Of a stretch of 64,000 nt of DNA, positions 32,065 to 39,845 are shown one piece after another. Location: NCBI GenBank assembly GCA_001602435.1, contig CP012156.1, positions 1,322,001 through 1,386,000 of the forward strand, written 5' to 3'. The stretch comes from Hyphomonadaceae bacterium UKL13-1. Lineage in GTDB: Bacteria > Pseudomonadota > Alphaproteobacteria > Caulobacterales > Aquidulcibacteraceae. The notes under the pieces were generated by a model. It saw only the letters and a list, made by a program, of their open reading frames with translations, was not told the origin of the DNA and did no database searches. Numbering within the stretch: the stretch's first letter is position 1; every line of letters begins with the position of its first letter. A program made the translations under genes and the position numbers.

Positions 32065-33407
32065 TGCGATATTTGCCTCTTACCCCTTCAGACCGTGAGC
32101 AAATGCTCGCCAAAGTCGGCGTTGCCTCGATTGAAGATTTATTCCTTGATGTGCCCGAAATCGCCCGCTTGGATGGTCCGATCCATGACTTGCCATTCGC
32201 CCAAGGCGAGTTGGCAGTAGAGCGCCACATGCAGCGTCTGTCCAATGGCAGTGTCGCGGCTGGCAGTGTGCCATTTTTCTGTGGGGCAGGGGCTTATCGT
32301 CATGCCGTGCCTGCTAGTGTCGATCATTTGATCCAGCGCTCAGAGTTTTTGACCACCTACACGCCCTATCAGCCAGAAATGGCGCAAGGCACGGTGCAGA
32401 CCTTGTTTGAATTCCAGAGCCAAGTGGCGGGCCTATTGGCTTGCGATGTGGCAAATGCCTCCATGTATGACGGCTCCACCGCCTGTGCTGAAGCGGTTGT
32501 GATGGCTGCACGTGTGACCAAGCGGACCAAAGTCGTGTTCTCCGGCGGCCTTCATCCCCATTACCGCCGCGCCGCGCGCACTTTGGCTAAGCACTCGGGT
32601 CTTGAGATTGCTGGTCTGCCGATTGCGATTAATGACGAGGCAGCCGTTCTGGCCGCGGTGGACCAAAACACGGCCTGTGTCGTGGTGCAGTGCCCGAACG
32701 TGTTCGGCACCCTGACCGACTTCACCGAGCTCGCTAAAGCGGTGCAAGCCAAGGGTGCCTTGTTAATCGCGGTCTTTACCGAAGCGGTCGCTTTTGGCCT
32801 GATCACGCCACCGGGCGAAATGGGCGCTGACATTGTAGCAGGCGAAGGCCAGTCGATTGGCAATAGCTTGAATTTCGGCGGTCCCTATGTCGGCCTCTTT
32901 GCGACGAAGGACAAATATGTCCGCCAAATGCCCGGCCGTTTGGCTGGTGAGACGGTGGATGCGGATGGCACACGCGGCTTTGTGTTGACGCTGTCAACGC
33001 GGGAGCAGCATATTCGCCGCGATAAGGCGACCAGCAATATCTGCACCAATTCAGGGCTTTGCGCCTTGGCCTTCACAATTCACATGACCCTGTTGGGCGA
33101 TAAGGGCCTGAAACATCTAGCCCAATTGAACCATGAAGCGGCTTGTGAAGCGGCAGATGCTGTCTCGTCGATCCAAGGTGTTGAGCTCTTGAGCGACAGC
33201 TTCTTCAATGAATTCGCGGTGCGTCTACCCGGCGATGCTGCCAAAGCGGTCGAAGCCATGGCCGCGCACAATGTGTTGGGCGGCGTGCCCTATTCGCGCC
33301 TACGCCAAGAACCCGGCTTTGAAAATGTGCTGTTGATTGCAGCAACCGAGACCACAACGGCTGAGGATATTGCATCCCTCGCCGATACCCTGAAGAAGGT
33401 GATCTGA
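32064..33407 (+). CDS. gcvPA: Glycine dehydrogenase (decarboxylating) subunit 1
   Basis: The 447-residue protein is the N-terminal half of a split P-protein: [72 protein letters not shown] and [22 protein letters not shown]. It pairs with the subunit 2 gene just downstream (3-bp gap) to decarboxylate glycine and load aminomethyl on GcvH. It overlaps the PaiB-like gene by 1 bp. The split form is common in alphaproteobacteria. Confidence 0.95.
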   Translation: MRYLPLTPSDREQMLAKVGVASIEDLFLDVPEIARLDGPIHDLPFAQGELAVERHMQRLSNGSVAAGSVPFFCGAGAYRHAVPASVDHLIQRSEFLTTYTPYQPEMAQGTVQTLFEFQSQVAGLLACDVANASMYDGSTACAEAVVMAARVTKRTKVVFSGGLHPHYRRAARTLAKHSGLEIAGLPIAINDEAAVLAAVDQNTACVVVQCPNVFGTLTDFTELAKAVQAKGALLIAVFTEAVAFGLITPPGEMGADIVAGEGQSIGNSLNFGGPYVGLFATKDKYVRQMPGRLAGETVDADGTRGFVLTLSTREQHIRRDKATSNICTNSGLCALAFTIHMTLLGDKGLKHLAQLNHEAACEAADAVSSIQGVELLSDSFFNEFAVRLPGDAAKAVEAMAAHNVLGGVPYSRLRQEPGFENVLLIAATETTTAEDIASLADTLKKVI

Positions 33408-33409
33408 TC

Positions 33410-34981
33410 ATGGCGATGAATAATGTCGGCCGTCCAACCGCCTCTGTTGCCAATGATGCGGCAGCCCCAACCACTTTCTCTGGCGCTCGTGGCCTTTTGC
33501 AGCCAACGTCTCTGATTTTTGAGACGGGCTCTATCGACCGAACGGGCGTTGATTTGCCCCCGGTGAAGGGCGTCACAGCGCGTCTGGGCGGCCTTGCTCG
33601 CCAGACCTCTACCGGCAATCCCGGCCTGTCAGAGCCTGAAGCCGTGCGCCATTATGTGCGCTTAAGCCAACGCAATTATGCGATTGATCTGGGCATGTTC
33701 CCCTTGGGCTCCTGCACCATGAAGCACAATGCGCGCTTGAACGAGAAAATGGCGCGCTTGCCAGGCTTTGCTGACGTCCATCCGCTGCAGCCCGTCTCGA
33801 CGGTTCAGGGTGCTTTGGGCGTAATGGATCAATTATCCCATTGGTTGATCACCTTGACCGGCATGAAGGCCGTCGCTCTGTCGCCTAAGGCGGGTGCGCA
33901 TGGCGAATTGTGCGGCATGTTGGCAATCCGGGCAGCTTTGGACGCCCAAGGCCAAGCCCACCGTCGTCGCGTGCTGGTGCCTGAAAGCGCGCATGGCACC
34001 AACCCGGCCACTGCCGTGCAGTGCGGCTTTATCGTCGATGAAATCAAGGCAGCCCCCGATGGCCGCGTTGACCTCAGCGATCTCAAAACCAAGCTGGGTG
34101 ACGATGTCGCTGGCATCATGCTGACTAACCCGAACACCTGCGGTCTGTTTGAGCGTGACATTCGCGAGATTGCAGACTTGATCCACGCTTCGGGTGGTTA
34201 TTTCTATTGTGATGGCGCGAACTTCAACGCCATTGCAGGCAGGGTTCGTCCAGGCGATTTGGGCGTCGATGCCATGCACATCAATCTGCACAAGACCTTC
34301 TCGACGCCGCATGGCGGCGGTGGGCCGGGCTCTGGCCCAACGGTTTTGTCAGACGCTCTGGCACCGTTTGCGCCAGTCCCTTATGTCGTCACCCGCGCTG
34401 ACGGTACATTGGACCTTGTTGAGCATGAAGCCGATAGCGACGGCGAGCCGTTTGGCCGCATGGTCGCCTTCCACGGGCAGATGGGCATGTATACACGCGC
34501 TTTGACCTATATGTTGAGCCATGGTGCCGACGGTATCAAGCAAGCTTCTGAAGACGCGGTGCTGAATGCCAATTACGTCCAAGCTTGCTTAAAAGAGCAT
34601 ATGAGCCCGGCCTTTGATGGCGTGTGCATGCATGAAGCCTTGTTTGACGATTCTTGGCTGGAAGGCACGGGCGTCACCACGCTTGATTTTGCCAAAGCCA
34701 TGATCGACGAGGGCTATCACCCCATGACCATGTATTTCCCGCTAGTGGTGCATGGCGCGATGCTGATTGAGCCAACCGAAAGCGAAAGCAAGGCAAGCCT
34801 TGATGCGTTCATTGCCTCGATGACAGGCCTCGCGAAAGCCGCCAAGTCAGGCGACACGGCCCGTTTTACCGGTGCGCCCTATCATGCCCCCGTGAAGCGC
34901 TTGGATGAGACGCGCGCTGCCCGTAAGCCCGTCTTGAAATGGGCTCCTCCGGTGGAACCTGCCAAAATCGCTGCCGAATAA
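33410..34981 (+). CDS. gcvPB: Glycine dehydrogenase (decarboxylating) subunit 2
   Basis: The 523-residue protein is the C-terminal half of the P-protein. The PLP lysine is Lys295 in MHINLHKTFSTPHGGGGPG; GMFPLGSCTMKHNARLNE near 95 and HPLQP near 124 are the typical subunit 2 segments, with YCDGANFNAIAG giving the PLP-ring aspartate. It completes the glycine decarboxylase with GcvPA. It ends the operon, and the transcript probably stops near the stem-loop at 34995-35028. Confidence 0.96.
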   Translation: MAMNNVGRPTASVANDAAAPTTFSGARGLLQPTSLIFETGSIDRTGVDLPPVKGVTARLGGLARQTSTGNPGLSEPEAVRHYVRLSQRNYAIDLGMFPLGSCTMKHNARLNEKMARLPGFADVHPLQPVSTVQGALGVMDQLSHWLITLTGMKAVALSPKAGAHGELCGMLAIRAALDAQGQAHRRRVLVPESAHGTNPATAVQCGFIVDEIKAAPDGRVDLSDLKTKLGDDVAGIMLTNPNTCGLFERDIREIADLIHASGGYFYCDGANFNAIAGRVRPGDLGVDAMHINLHKTFSTPHGGGGPGSGPTVLSDALAPFAPVPYVVTRADGTLDLVEHEADSDGEPFGRMVAFHGQMGMYTRALTYMLSHGADGIKQASEDAVLNANYVQACLKEHMSPAFDGVCMHEALFDDSWLEGTGVTTLDFAKAMIDEGYHPMTMYFPLVVHGAMLIEPTESESKASLDAFIASMTGLAKAAKSGDTARFTGAPYHAPVKRLDETRAARKPVLKWAPPVEPAKIAAE

Positions 34982-34994
34982 GGTCACGAGTTTA

Positions 34995-35028
34995 GGCTGA
35001 CGGCTACTGGAAACAGGGGCCGTCAGCC
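34995..35028. terminator. Stem-loop between convergent gcvPB and acyltransferase
   Basis: GGCTGACGGC and its exact complement (34995-35004, 35019-35028) are separated by 14 bases. The right arm overlaps the stop codon of the convergent acyltransferase. No T-run follows, so it is a weak candidate for a shared terminator. Confidence 0.45.
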
Positions 35029-36096
35029 GCCTGCTTGACGCTTGCCGCGCAGGCGGGCCGCCAGTCGTTGGATCGGCCTATCAAAGCCTACATGCAGGAT
35101 CCACGCGGCGATAATGGCTGCGGCGAGTGCCGCTGTCAGCAAGATCAGATTGTCCAGTGGTCCCGGGCGCGACAAAGGTGCCCCCAAGCGGCCTAAAGCG
35201 GCAAATACTGGCACATGGATCAGATAAAGCGCATAGGACCAGTCTCCCAAGGACTTTGACCATTTGGGGCTCTCATAACCATCTTGCTCCAAGCCGACAC
35301 AACCCCAAACCAATAAAGCCGCTGGAATGCCAAAGTAAAACAGCCGTGGCCATTCTTGGCCAAACATGGCTTGGGCATCTTCGCGCAGCGACAGCGCGCA
35401 GATCAGCATCCAAAACGCCCCAAACTGCGCCATGAGACGTGGAGATGGGAAAATCCGCCGCTGTGCCAAAAGACCGACGACGGCTCCGAGAATGAATTCG
35501 AGCGTGAGGGGGTGACGGATTAGTGCGACAAAAGGATTGTCCGGGCGCGGCAGGACGCTGGCTGCCGCAGCCGTAATAATCGCCCAAATCGCCAGCGCCG
35601 CGGGTAACCAGCGCGCTGGTAGAAGCAATAAGATCCCGAATACTAAATAGAACCAAAGTTCATGGATCAAGGTCCAGCCGACCGCATGTAGAGGTAGCTC
35701 TTTGTCTGGGACCAACAGATAGGACTTCCAGAGTTCTGGGCTTGAATCATGGCTGGCATAGACCCAGTCTGGCTTGAGCATCCAAACGGCGACCAGCGCG
35801 GACAGAACCAACCACCAAAGCGGATAAATGCGGGCGAGCCGGGCAAACCAAAAACCGGGCAGGGCGGCGGGCTTGCCTTGGTCGGCTCGTGTGACCCAGA
35901 CCATGACAAAGCCGGAAATAACAAAGAACAGGTCGACGCCGCCAAACCCCGCCAACGCCCAATTGCCCAGCAAAGGCGTGCCGCCAAAGCGGTTTTCCAC
36001 CGAATGCAAATGCGCAATCGCGACCATTAAGGCCGCGACACCACGCAAAGTCTGGATTGTCGTAAGTGAAGCGATCAAGGGCGGTTTAGCTGTCAC
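35023..36096 (-). CDS. Acyltransferase family 3 membrane protein
   Basis: The 357-residue protein has about ten membrane helices. Early in the sequence are LRGVAALMVAIAHLHSVE with the catalytic-type histidine in helix one and FGGVDLFFVISGFVM, the family hallmark, followed by RLARIYPLWW. These enzymes move an acyl group (often acetyl) onto extracellular or lipid-linked sugars. It starts with GTG; GGGGCGG is present upstream. It lies 24 bp downstream of atpF on the same strand, probably by position only, and converges on gcvPB. Confidence 0.88.
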   Translation of the reverse strand: MTAKPPLIASLTTIQTLRGVAALMVAIAHLHSVENRFGGTPLLGNWALAGFGGVDLFFVISGFVMVWVTRADQGKPAALPGFWFARLARIYPLWWLVLSALVAVWMLKPDWVYASHDSSPELWKSYLLVPDKELPLHAVGWTLIHELWFYLVFGILLLLPARWLPAALAIWAIITAAAASVLPRPDNPFVALIRHPLTLEFILGAVVGLLAQRRIFPSPRLMAQFGAFWMLICALSLREDAQAMFGQEWPRLFYFGIPAALLVWGCVGLEQDGYESPKWSKSLGDWSYALYLIHVPVFAALGRLGAPLSRPGPLDNLILLTAALAAAIIAAWILHVGFDRPIQRLAARLRGKRQAGG

Positions 36097-36119
36097 CAGG
36101 TCCGCCCCTTGAAGCTTGA

Positions 36120-36611
36120 TCAGCCGAACTTGCTTTCAACTGCGGCAATGCCATTGGCAACCAGCTTTTCGCCGGCCTTGCCTTTGACGCTGGCCAACAA
36201 GACTTGTTCTGCCACGGCCATAGCGGCATTGGAAGCCGCCGCCCGGACGTCTGAGATCGCAACTTCTTCAGCACGACGAATGCGCTCTTCAGCTTGCTTG
36301 CTGCGCGCGGCAATTGAACGCTCTAGCTGGGCTTCAGCCTCAGCTTTAACGCGAACCGCATCTTCTTCCGCTTTCGCGATGATGGCAGCTGCATCGGCCA
36401 CGGCTTTGGCGTGCTGGGCTTCATAGGATGCCCACAACGCTTCAGCTTCCTGGCGCAAGCGCTTGGCTTCGTCCAATTCTTTTGAGATTTTGGCCGATTG
36501 ATCATCCAAAGCCTTGGTCAACATGCCAGGCACTTTGAGATAAATCAGGCCACCAATGAAGGTGGTGAAGCCGAGGGCGGCGACGAGGGTCGCGTCAAAT
36601 CCAAGTGCCAT
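36120..36611 (-). CDS. atpF: ATP synthase F0 subunit b
   Basis: The 163-residue protein has one N-terminal membrane helix (DATLVAALGFTTFIGGLIYL) and then a long charged coiled coil (AKISKELDEAKRLRQEAEAL, AEAEAQLERSIAARSKQAEER), the peripheral stalk that links F0 to F1. It overlaps atpF' by 1 bp and is the last gene of the F0 operon. Alphaproteobacteria with b and b' proteins use a heterodimeric stalk. Confidence 0.94.
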   Translation of the reverse strand: MALGFDATLVAALGFTTFIGGLIYLKVPGMLTKALDDQSAKISKELDEAKRLRQEAEALWASYEAQHAKAVADAAAIIAKAEEDAVRVKAEAEAQLERSIAARSKQAEERIRRAEEVAISDVRAAASNAAMAVAEQVLLASVKGKAGEKLVANGIAAVESKFG

Positions 36612-37162
36612 TATGCTGCCCCTGTGACGGATTTAACTGCCGTGTCGAGCGCCTTCGCGGTTGGCTTGATCCCGGAAACACGTTCCACAATCGCGCCCGC
36701 CAGTTCGCCGACAGTTTCGTTTACGCTAACCAATGCCGCATCGCGGGAAGCTGAAATTTTCTCTTCAGCCTTGGCAATCTTGGTATTGGCTTTTTTGGTG
36801 GCAGCAGCCTCAGCTTTCGCTGCGGCTGCTTCATGTGCATGGCGGGCTTCTTCAACCGTCTTCCGAGCTTTCGCTCGGGCTTCGGCTTGGGCCTTCTCAG
36901 CTTCTTGGCGCGCTGCTTGGGCAGCAGCAGTTTGTTCTGCAGCCGTCTTCAGATCACCTTCAATGGCGTTTTTACGATCAGCCAAAGTCTTGGCAAAGCG
37001 GGGGATAACCACCGCAGCCAACACGATATAGAGCGCGCCAAAGGCAAGCCAGAACCAAAAGATCTGCGAAGAAAACAGGCTAGGGTCAAACGGTGGGAAG
37101 CCACCGCCTGCATGCTCGCCTGCTTTACCCGCAGCTTCGACTGCGTGAGATTCGCCAGCCAT
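36611..37162 (-). CDS. atpF': ATP synthase F0 subunit b'
   Basis: From ATG 37162 the protein has 183 residues; a TTG lies two codons upstream. The N-terminal stretch is glycine-rich and acidic (VEAAGKAGEHAGGGFPPFD), then one membrane helix (FWFWLAFGALYIVLAAVVI) and an alanine/glutamate/lysine-rich coiled coil. This is the second stalk subunit found in photosynthetic and alpha-proteobacterial enzymes. It follows atpE by 49 bp. Confidence 0.93.
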   Translation of the reverse strand: MAGESHAVEAAGKAGEHAGGGFPPFDPSLFSSQIFWFWLAFGALYIVLAAVVIPRFAKTLADRKNAIEGDLKTAAEQTAAAQAARQEAEKAQAEARAKARKTVEEARHAHEAAAAKAEAAATKKANTKIAKAEEKISASRDAALVSVNETVGELAGAIVERVSGIKPTAKALDTAVKSVTGAA

Positions 37163-37211
37163 ATTCAAACCACTCCGGGTCTTTGATGAAAGACCAGATT
37201 AGAAATCTGGA

Positions 37212-37439
37212 TCAGACCACGAACAACAACAAGATTGCGATCAGCAGCGAGAAGATGCCGAGCGCTTCGGTCACGGCGAACCCGAAGATCAGGTTACCGA
37301 ACTGGCCTTGAGCGGCCGAAGGATTGCGCATTGCGCCTTCCAAGAAGCTGCCGAAGATGTTGCCCACGCCGATGGCGGCGCCCAACATGCCCAAGCAAGC
37401 AAGGCCTGCACCAATGTACTTTGCGGCTTCTGCGTCCAT
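37212..37439 (-). CDS. atpE: ATP synthase F0 subunit c
   Basis: The 75-residue proteolipid is a hairpin of two helices with the polar loop RNPSAAQGQ. The proton-carrying carboxylate is Glu58 in [12 protein letters not shown]; the neighbouring residues do not show the Na+ signature (no QE...S/T pattern), so the ring is probably proton-driven. It forms the rotor ring of F0. It lies between atpB and atpF'. Confidence 0.97.
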   Translation of the reverse strand: MDAEAAKYIGAGLACLGMLGAAIGVGNIFGSFLEGAMRNPSAAQGQFGNLIFGFAVTEALGIFSLLIAILLLFVV

Positions 37440-37483
37440 GATGAATTCTCCTGAGGGATTAAGGGACGATAAGAAAGGGTGAC

Positions 37484-38260
37484 TTAGTGATCGGCTGCGT
37501 GCAGCGCGTCATTGAGGTAGATACAGGTCAACATGGTGAACACATAGGCCTGCAGGAATGCAACGAGGGTTTCCAGTGCATAGAGGGCAACCGTCATCAC
37601 GAAGGGCAAGATAGCCCCGACGGCACCCACGGCTCCGGTCTCGGCCATCATGGGCACGAAACCAGCAAACACTTTAACCAGAATGTGACCGGCGAGGATG
37701 TTTGCCCAGAGACGAACGGCATGTGACAAAGGACGCGAGAAGAAGGAAATGATCTCGATCGGAGTCACAATAAGATAGAGTGGCCAAGGGATGCCCGATG
37801 GCACGAACAGCTTGAGGAAGCCCAAGCCATTCTTGGCAAAGCCCACGATGATCACGGTGAAGAACACCAGAAGCGCCATCATGGCCGTCACGATGATTTG
37901 GCTAGTTGGCGTGAAATTATACGCAAAAAGGCCAACCATATTCACCGTGAAGATGAACAGGAACAAGCTCAAAACCAGTGGGAAGAACTTCTTGACGCCG
38001 TCCGAACCTGCTGAGCTGTACAGCATGTTATAGACGAAGCCGTAAGCGGTTTCGCCCAAAGTCTGGATGCGCCCAGGAACCAAAGCCGCCTTGGCAGAGC
38101 TGGCCAACATAAAGGCTGCAGGCAGTGCTGCGCCTAGGACAAGGAACAAGCTCGCGTTCGTGAACGACACATCATACCCGGCCAACTCTAAGTCGAGCAT
38201 TGGGGCGATATGGAACTGGTGCATCGGATCGCTGGCCACGCCGCTTGTCTCCTGCTTCAC
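37484..38260 (-). CDS. atpB: ATP synthase F0 subunit a
   Basis: The 258-residue protein has five or six membrane helices and the essential arginine in [15 protein letters not shown], next to the proton half-channel residues. [11 protein letters not shown] near the start and [11 protein letters not shown] are typical alphaproteobacterial AtpB landmarks. It starts with GTG that overlaps the AtpI stop codon (GTGA). Together with the c ring it moves protons across the inner membrane. Confidence 0.96.
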   Translation of the reverse strand: MKQETSGVASDPMHQFHIAPMLDLELAGYDVSFTNASLFLVLGAALPAAFMLASSAKAALVPGRIQTLGETAYGFVYNMLYSSAGSDGVKKFFPLVLSLFLFIFTVNMVGLFAYNFTPTSQIIVTAMMALLVFFTVIIVGFAKNGLGFLKLFVPSGIPWPLYLIVTPIEIISFFSRPLSHAVRLWANILAGHILVKVFAGFVPMMAETGAVGAVGAILPFVMTVALYALETLVAFLQAYVFTMLTCIYLNDALHAADH

Positions 38261-38616
38261 GCGTCTTCGTCTGAGTCGTCCTTCAAGCCGGATGCCTGAG
38301 GATCAACAGGGTGGGCCTGCGTCATCTGACGGGAGGCCCGAATTAAATTCACTGTGCCGGTCACAAAGCCGAGCGCCAAACCGACCAAAAGGCCCCATGG
38401 CTGCGTCGTCAGAACGACATCAACACCATATCCTAAAAGGCCACCGACCAGAATCGCCGAAGCAAATTCTGAAGCCAGACGCAGCCCCAAAGACATGCCC
38501 GACCGATCGACACTGACCTTTGGCCCGGCATTCTCTCGCTCTTGATGGAGCGCAGCCACGCGTTTGGCCAACTCATCAAGGGCATCAGAGCCATGTGGGT
38601 GTCTAGGATCAGCCAT
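38257..38616 (-). CDS. atpI: AtpZ/AtpI family F0F1 assembly protein
   Basis: The 119-residue protein has a charged N-terminal part and two membrane helices (about 47-70 and 75-95: SEFASAILVGGLLGYGVDVVL and WGLLVGLALGFVTGTVNLIRAS), as in the AtpZ/AtpI proteins at the head of alphaproteobacterial F0 operons. They aid c-ring assembly or ion supply. It overlaps atpB by 4 bp. The F1 genes are not in this window. Confidence 0.9.
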   Translation of the reverse strand: MADPRHPHGSDALDELAKRVAALHQERENAGPKVSVDRSGMSLGLRLASEFASAILVGGLLGYGVDVVLTTQPWGLLVGLALGFVTGTVNLIRASRQMTQAHPVDPQASGLKDDSDEDA

Positions 38617-38882
38617 GAACCAGCCGTGCGAACAACAAAAGTGCGGACTTGCCCCCTTGTCGACGCGGGCGGAAACTAGAGGCGCCCTTATCTCAAGTCA
38701 ACCCGAGCAGATGTGCATCTACGCTTCTGATTTTGATCACTTTTTCGGGATTTCTACAGTGCGATGGTGCAGTGCGTCAATTTTCAGCTGATTTCGGCGC
38801 AGAAAAACGGGATTTGGAGACGGGTTTTGGGTGCGGTCTATGGTGGGCAGAGAGCGTTTATCTCAAGGCAGTGAAGGGGAAC

Positions 38883-38936
38883 GCGCAGCAAGAGCTGCGC
38901 ATCGGTACGCGTTGACAGGCGCAGCTCGTGCTGCGC
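38883..38936. repeat. Two identical-stem hairpins (GCGCAGC)
   Basis: GCGCAGC-AAGA-GCTGCGC (38883-38900) and GCGCAGC-TCGT-GCTGCGC (38919-38936) share the same stem and have different four-base loops, 18 bp apart. This is the form of a paired REP-like (BIME-type) element. Confidence 0.65.
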
Positions 38937-39023
38937 GGTCCTTTTGGTGATCCTTCTGTCCCGCTGACAACGATCCAGATGGAAACACCCCTTCAGTCTT
39001 CCAGCGTGACGCACAAGCGCTAT

Positions 39024-39180
39024 CCCCTCTCCCAGTGGGAGAGGGGCGGGGGTGAGGGCTTACACTGGCAATAATTGAGGGCTGAGGGCTAATCTAAATC
39101 CCTAAATACAATAAGGTTTTGTGCCACTAAGCCCTCACCCCCGACCCGTCGACCTGCAGGTCGACCCCAAAGGGCGAGGG
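39024..39180. repeat. Inverted pair of REP-like elements
   Basis: CCCCTCTCCC-AGT-GGGAGAGGGG (39024-39046) is followed by CGGGGGTGAGGGCTTA (39047-39062), and the exact complement TAAGCCCTCACCCCCG sits at 39128-39143 facing it, followed by ACCCG, GTCGACCTGCAGGTCGAC (39148-39165, a perfect 18-bp palindrome) and CCCAAAGGGCGAGGGG. The two arms are copies of one element in opposite orientation, the right one carrying the extra palindrome. Confidence 0.75.
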
Positions 39181-39683
39181 GAGCGCATAGATAAAAACTT
39201 ATCCCCCACCCATCAAACCCCGCATAACTTAAGGCCATCTCCAACGAGAGGGCGTTGTTGCTGCAGCGGCGACACCGGTTGGGGATGGTAAGCGGGATTA
39301 ATCGAGGTTGAAGTGGCGACCTCGTGTTTCATTGGGATTAGCTGTCCTGATGCCCGAGTGTGCTTGAGCCCGACTGCCGTGTGAAGCCCTTGGTCAAGAA
39401 CTTAGGCGATGCCTTTGAGACGCCTTGGGGAAGCCTTATGTATTTTTAGGAGCACGCGTTTCTAGGATGAGGCCTTTACGAACTAGGCGGGGGAAATTTG
39501 AACCACCCGTGGCGTCATGAACCACCTAAGCACACAGAACTTTTCAGCCGGGGCGCACGGTTTGCGTCGTATTCCGGGCCAGTCCGTTAATCTGGCCCAC
39601 CTCATTTGGCGCATACCACGCGCCCCGGCCCCTCACTCAGCCGCACCCCCGGTGGTTTTCCACGCGGGGCTATGGGTGCTGCT

Positions 39684-39706
39684 CCCCTCTCCCAAGGGGA
39701 GAGGGG
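39684..39706. repeat. Third CCCCTCTCCC hairpin
   Basis: CCCCTCTCC..GGAGAGGGG forms a strong stem around a CAAGG-type loop. It shares its arms with the element at 39024, showing that the repeat family has at least three copies within 700 bp. Confidence 0.6.
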
Positions 39707-39788
39707 AGTGCGCTTGCGCCGATGCCGGCGAAGCCGGTGAAGGGCTGGTTCAGCAATTGGCGGGAAATGACATGTGTGGATGAAAAGC

Positions 39789-39819
39789 AAAAAGGGCCCG
39801 GCAGAAACCTGCCGAGCCC
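39789..39819 (-). terminator. Intrinsic terminator of the TonB receptor gene
   Basis: On the minus strand GGGCTCGGCAG pairs with CTGCCGGGCCC (39809-39819 with 39794-39804; one G-T pair) around a four-base loop and is followed by TTTTT (39789-39793). It lies 27 bp after the receptor stop codon. Confidence 0.88.
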
Positions 39820-39845
39820 CAATCGTTTTGAACTTAAGCTCGCAC

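Larger units (their letters stand above)
38617..39845. other. 1.2-kb repeat-rich intergenic region between the F0 operon and the TonB receptor
   Basis: No protein frame looks real. The region holds the F0 operon promoter side, two GCGCAGC hairpins (38883-38936), a pair of inverted GGGTGAGGG elements (39024-39180) with an 18-bp palindrome inside one arm, another CCCCTCTCCC hairpin (39684-39706) and the receptor terminator (39789-39819). Parts at 39200-39680 contain no visible structure. It may be a repeat-insertion hot spot or decayed mobile DNA. Confidence 0.7.

Noticed and set aside
39148-39165. Polylinker-like palindrome as vector contamination
   Set aside because: Only 18 bp match a cloning-site pattern; the DNA on both sides continues the local REP-like element, so contamination is not supported, although a small artefact cannot be excluded.
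39517-39783. 88-residue open frame in the repeat-rich gap
   Set aside because: It crosses the CCCCTCTCCC hairpin, has no homologous pattern and unlikely composition for a protein.
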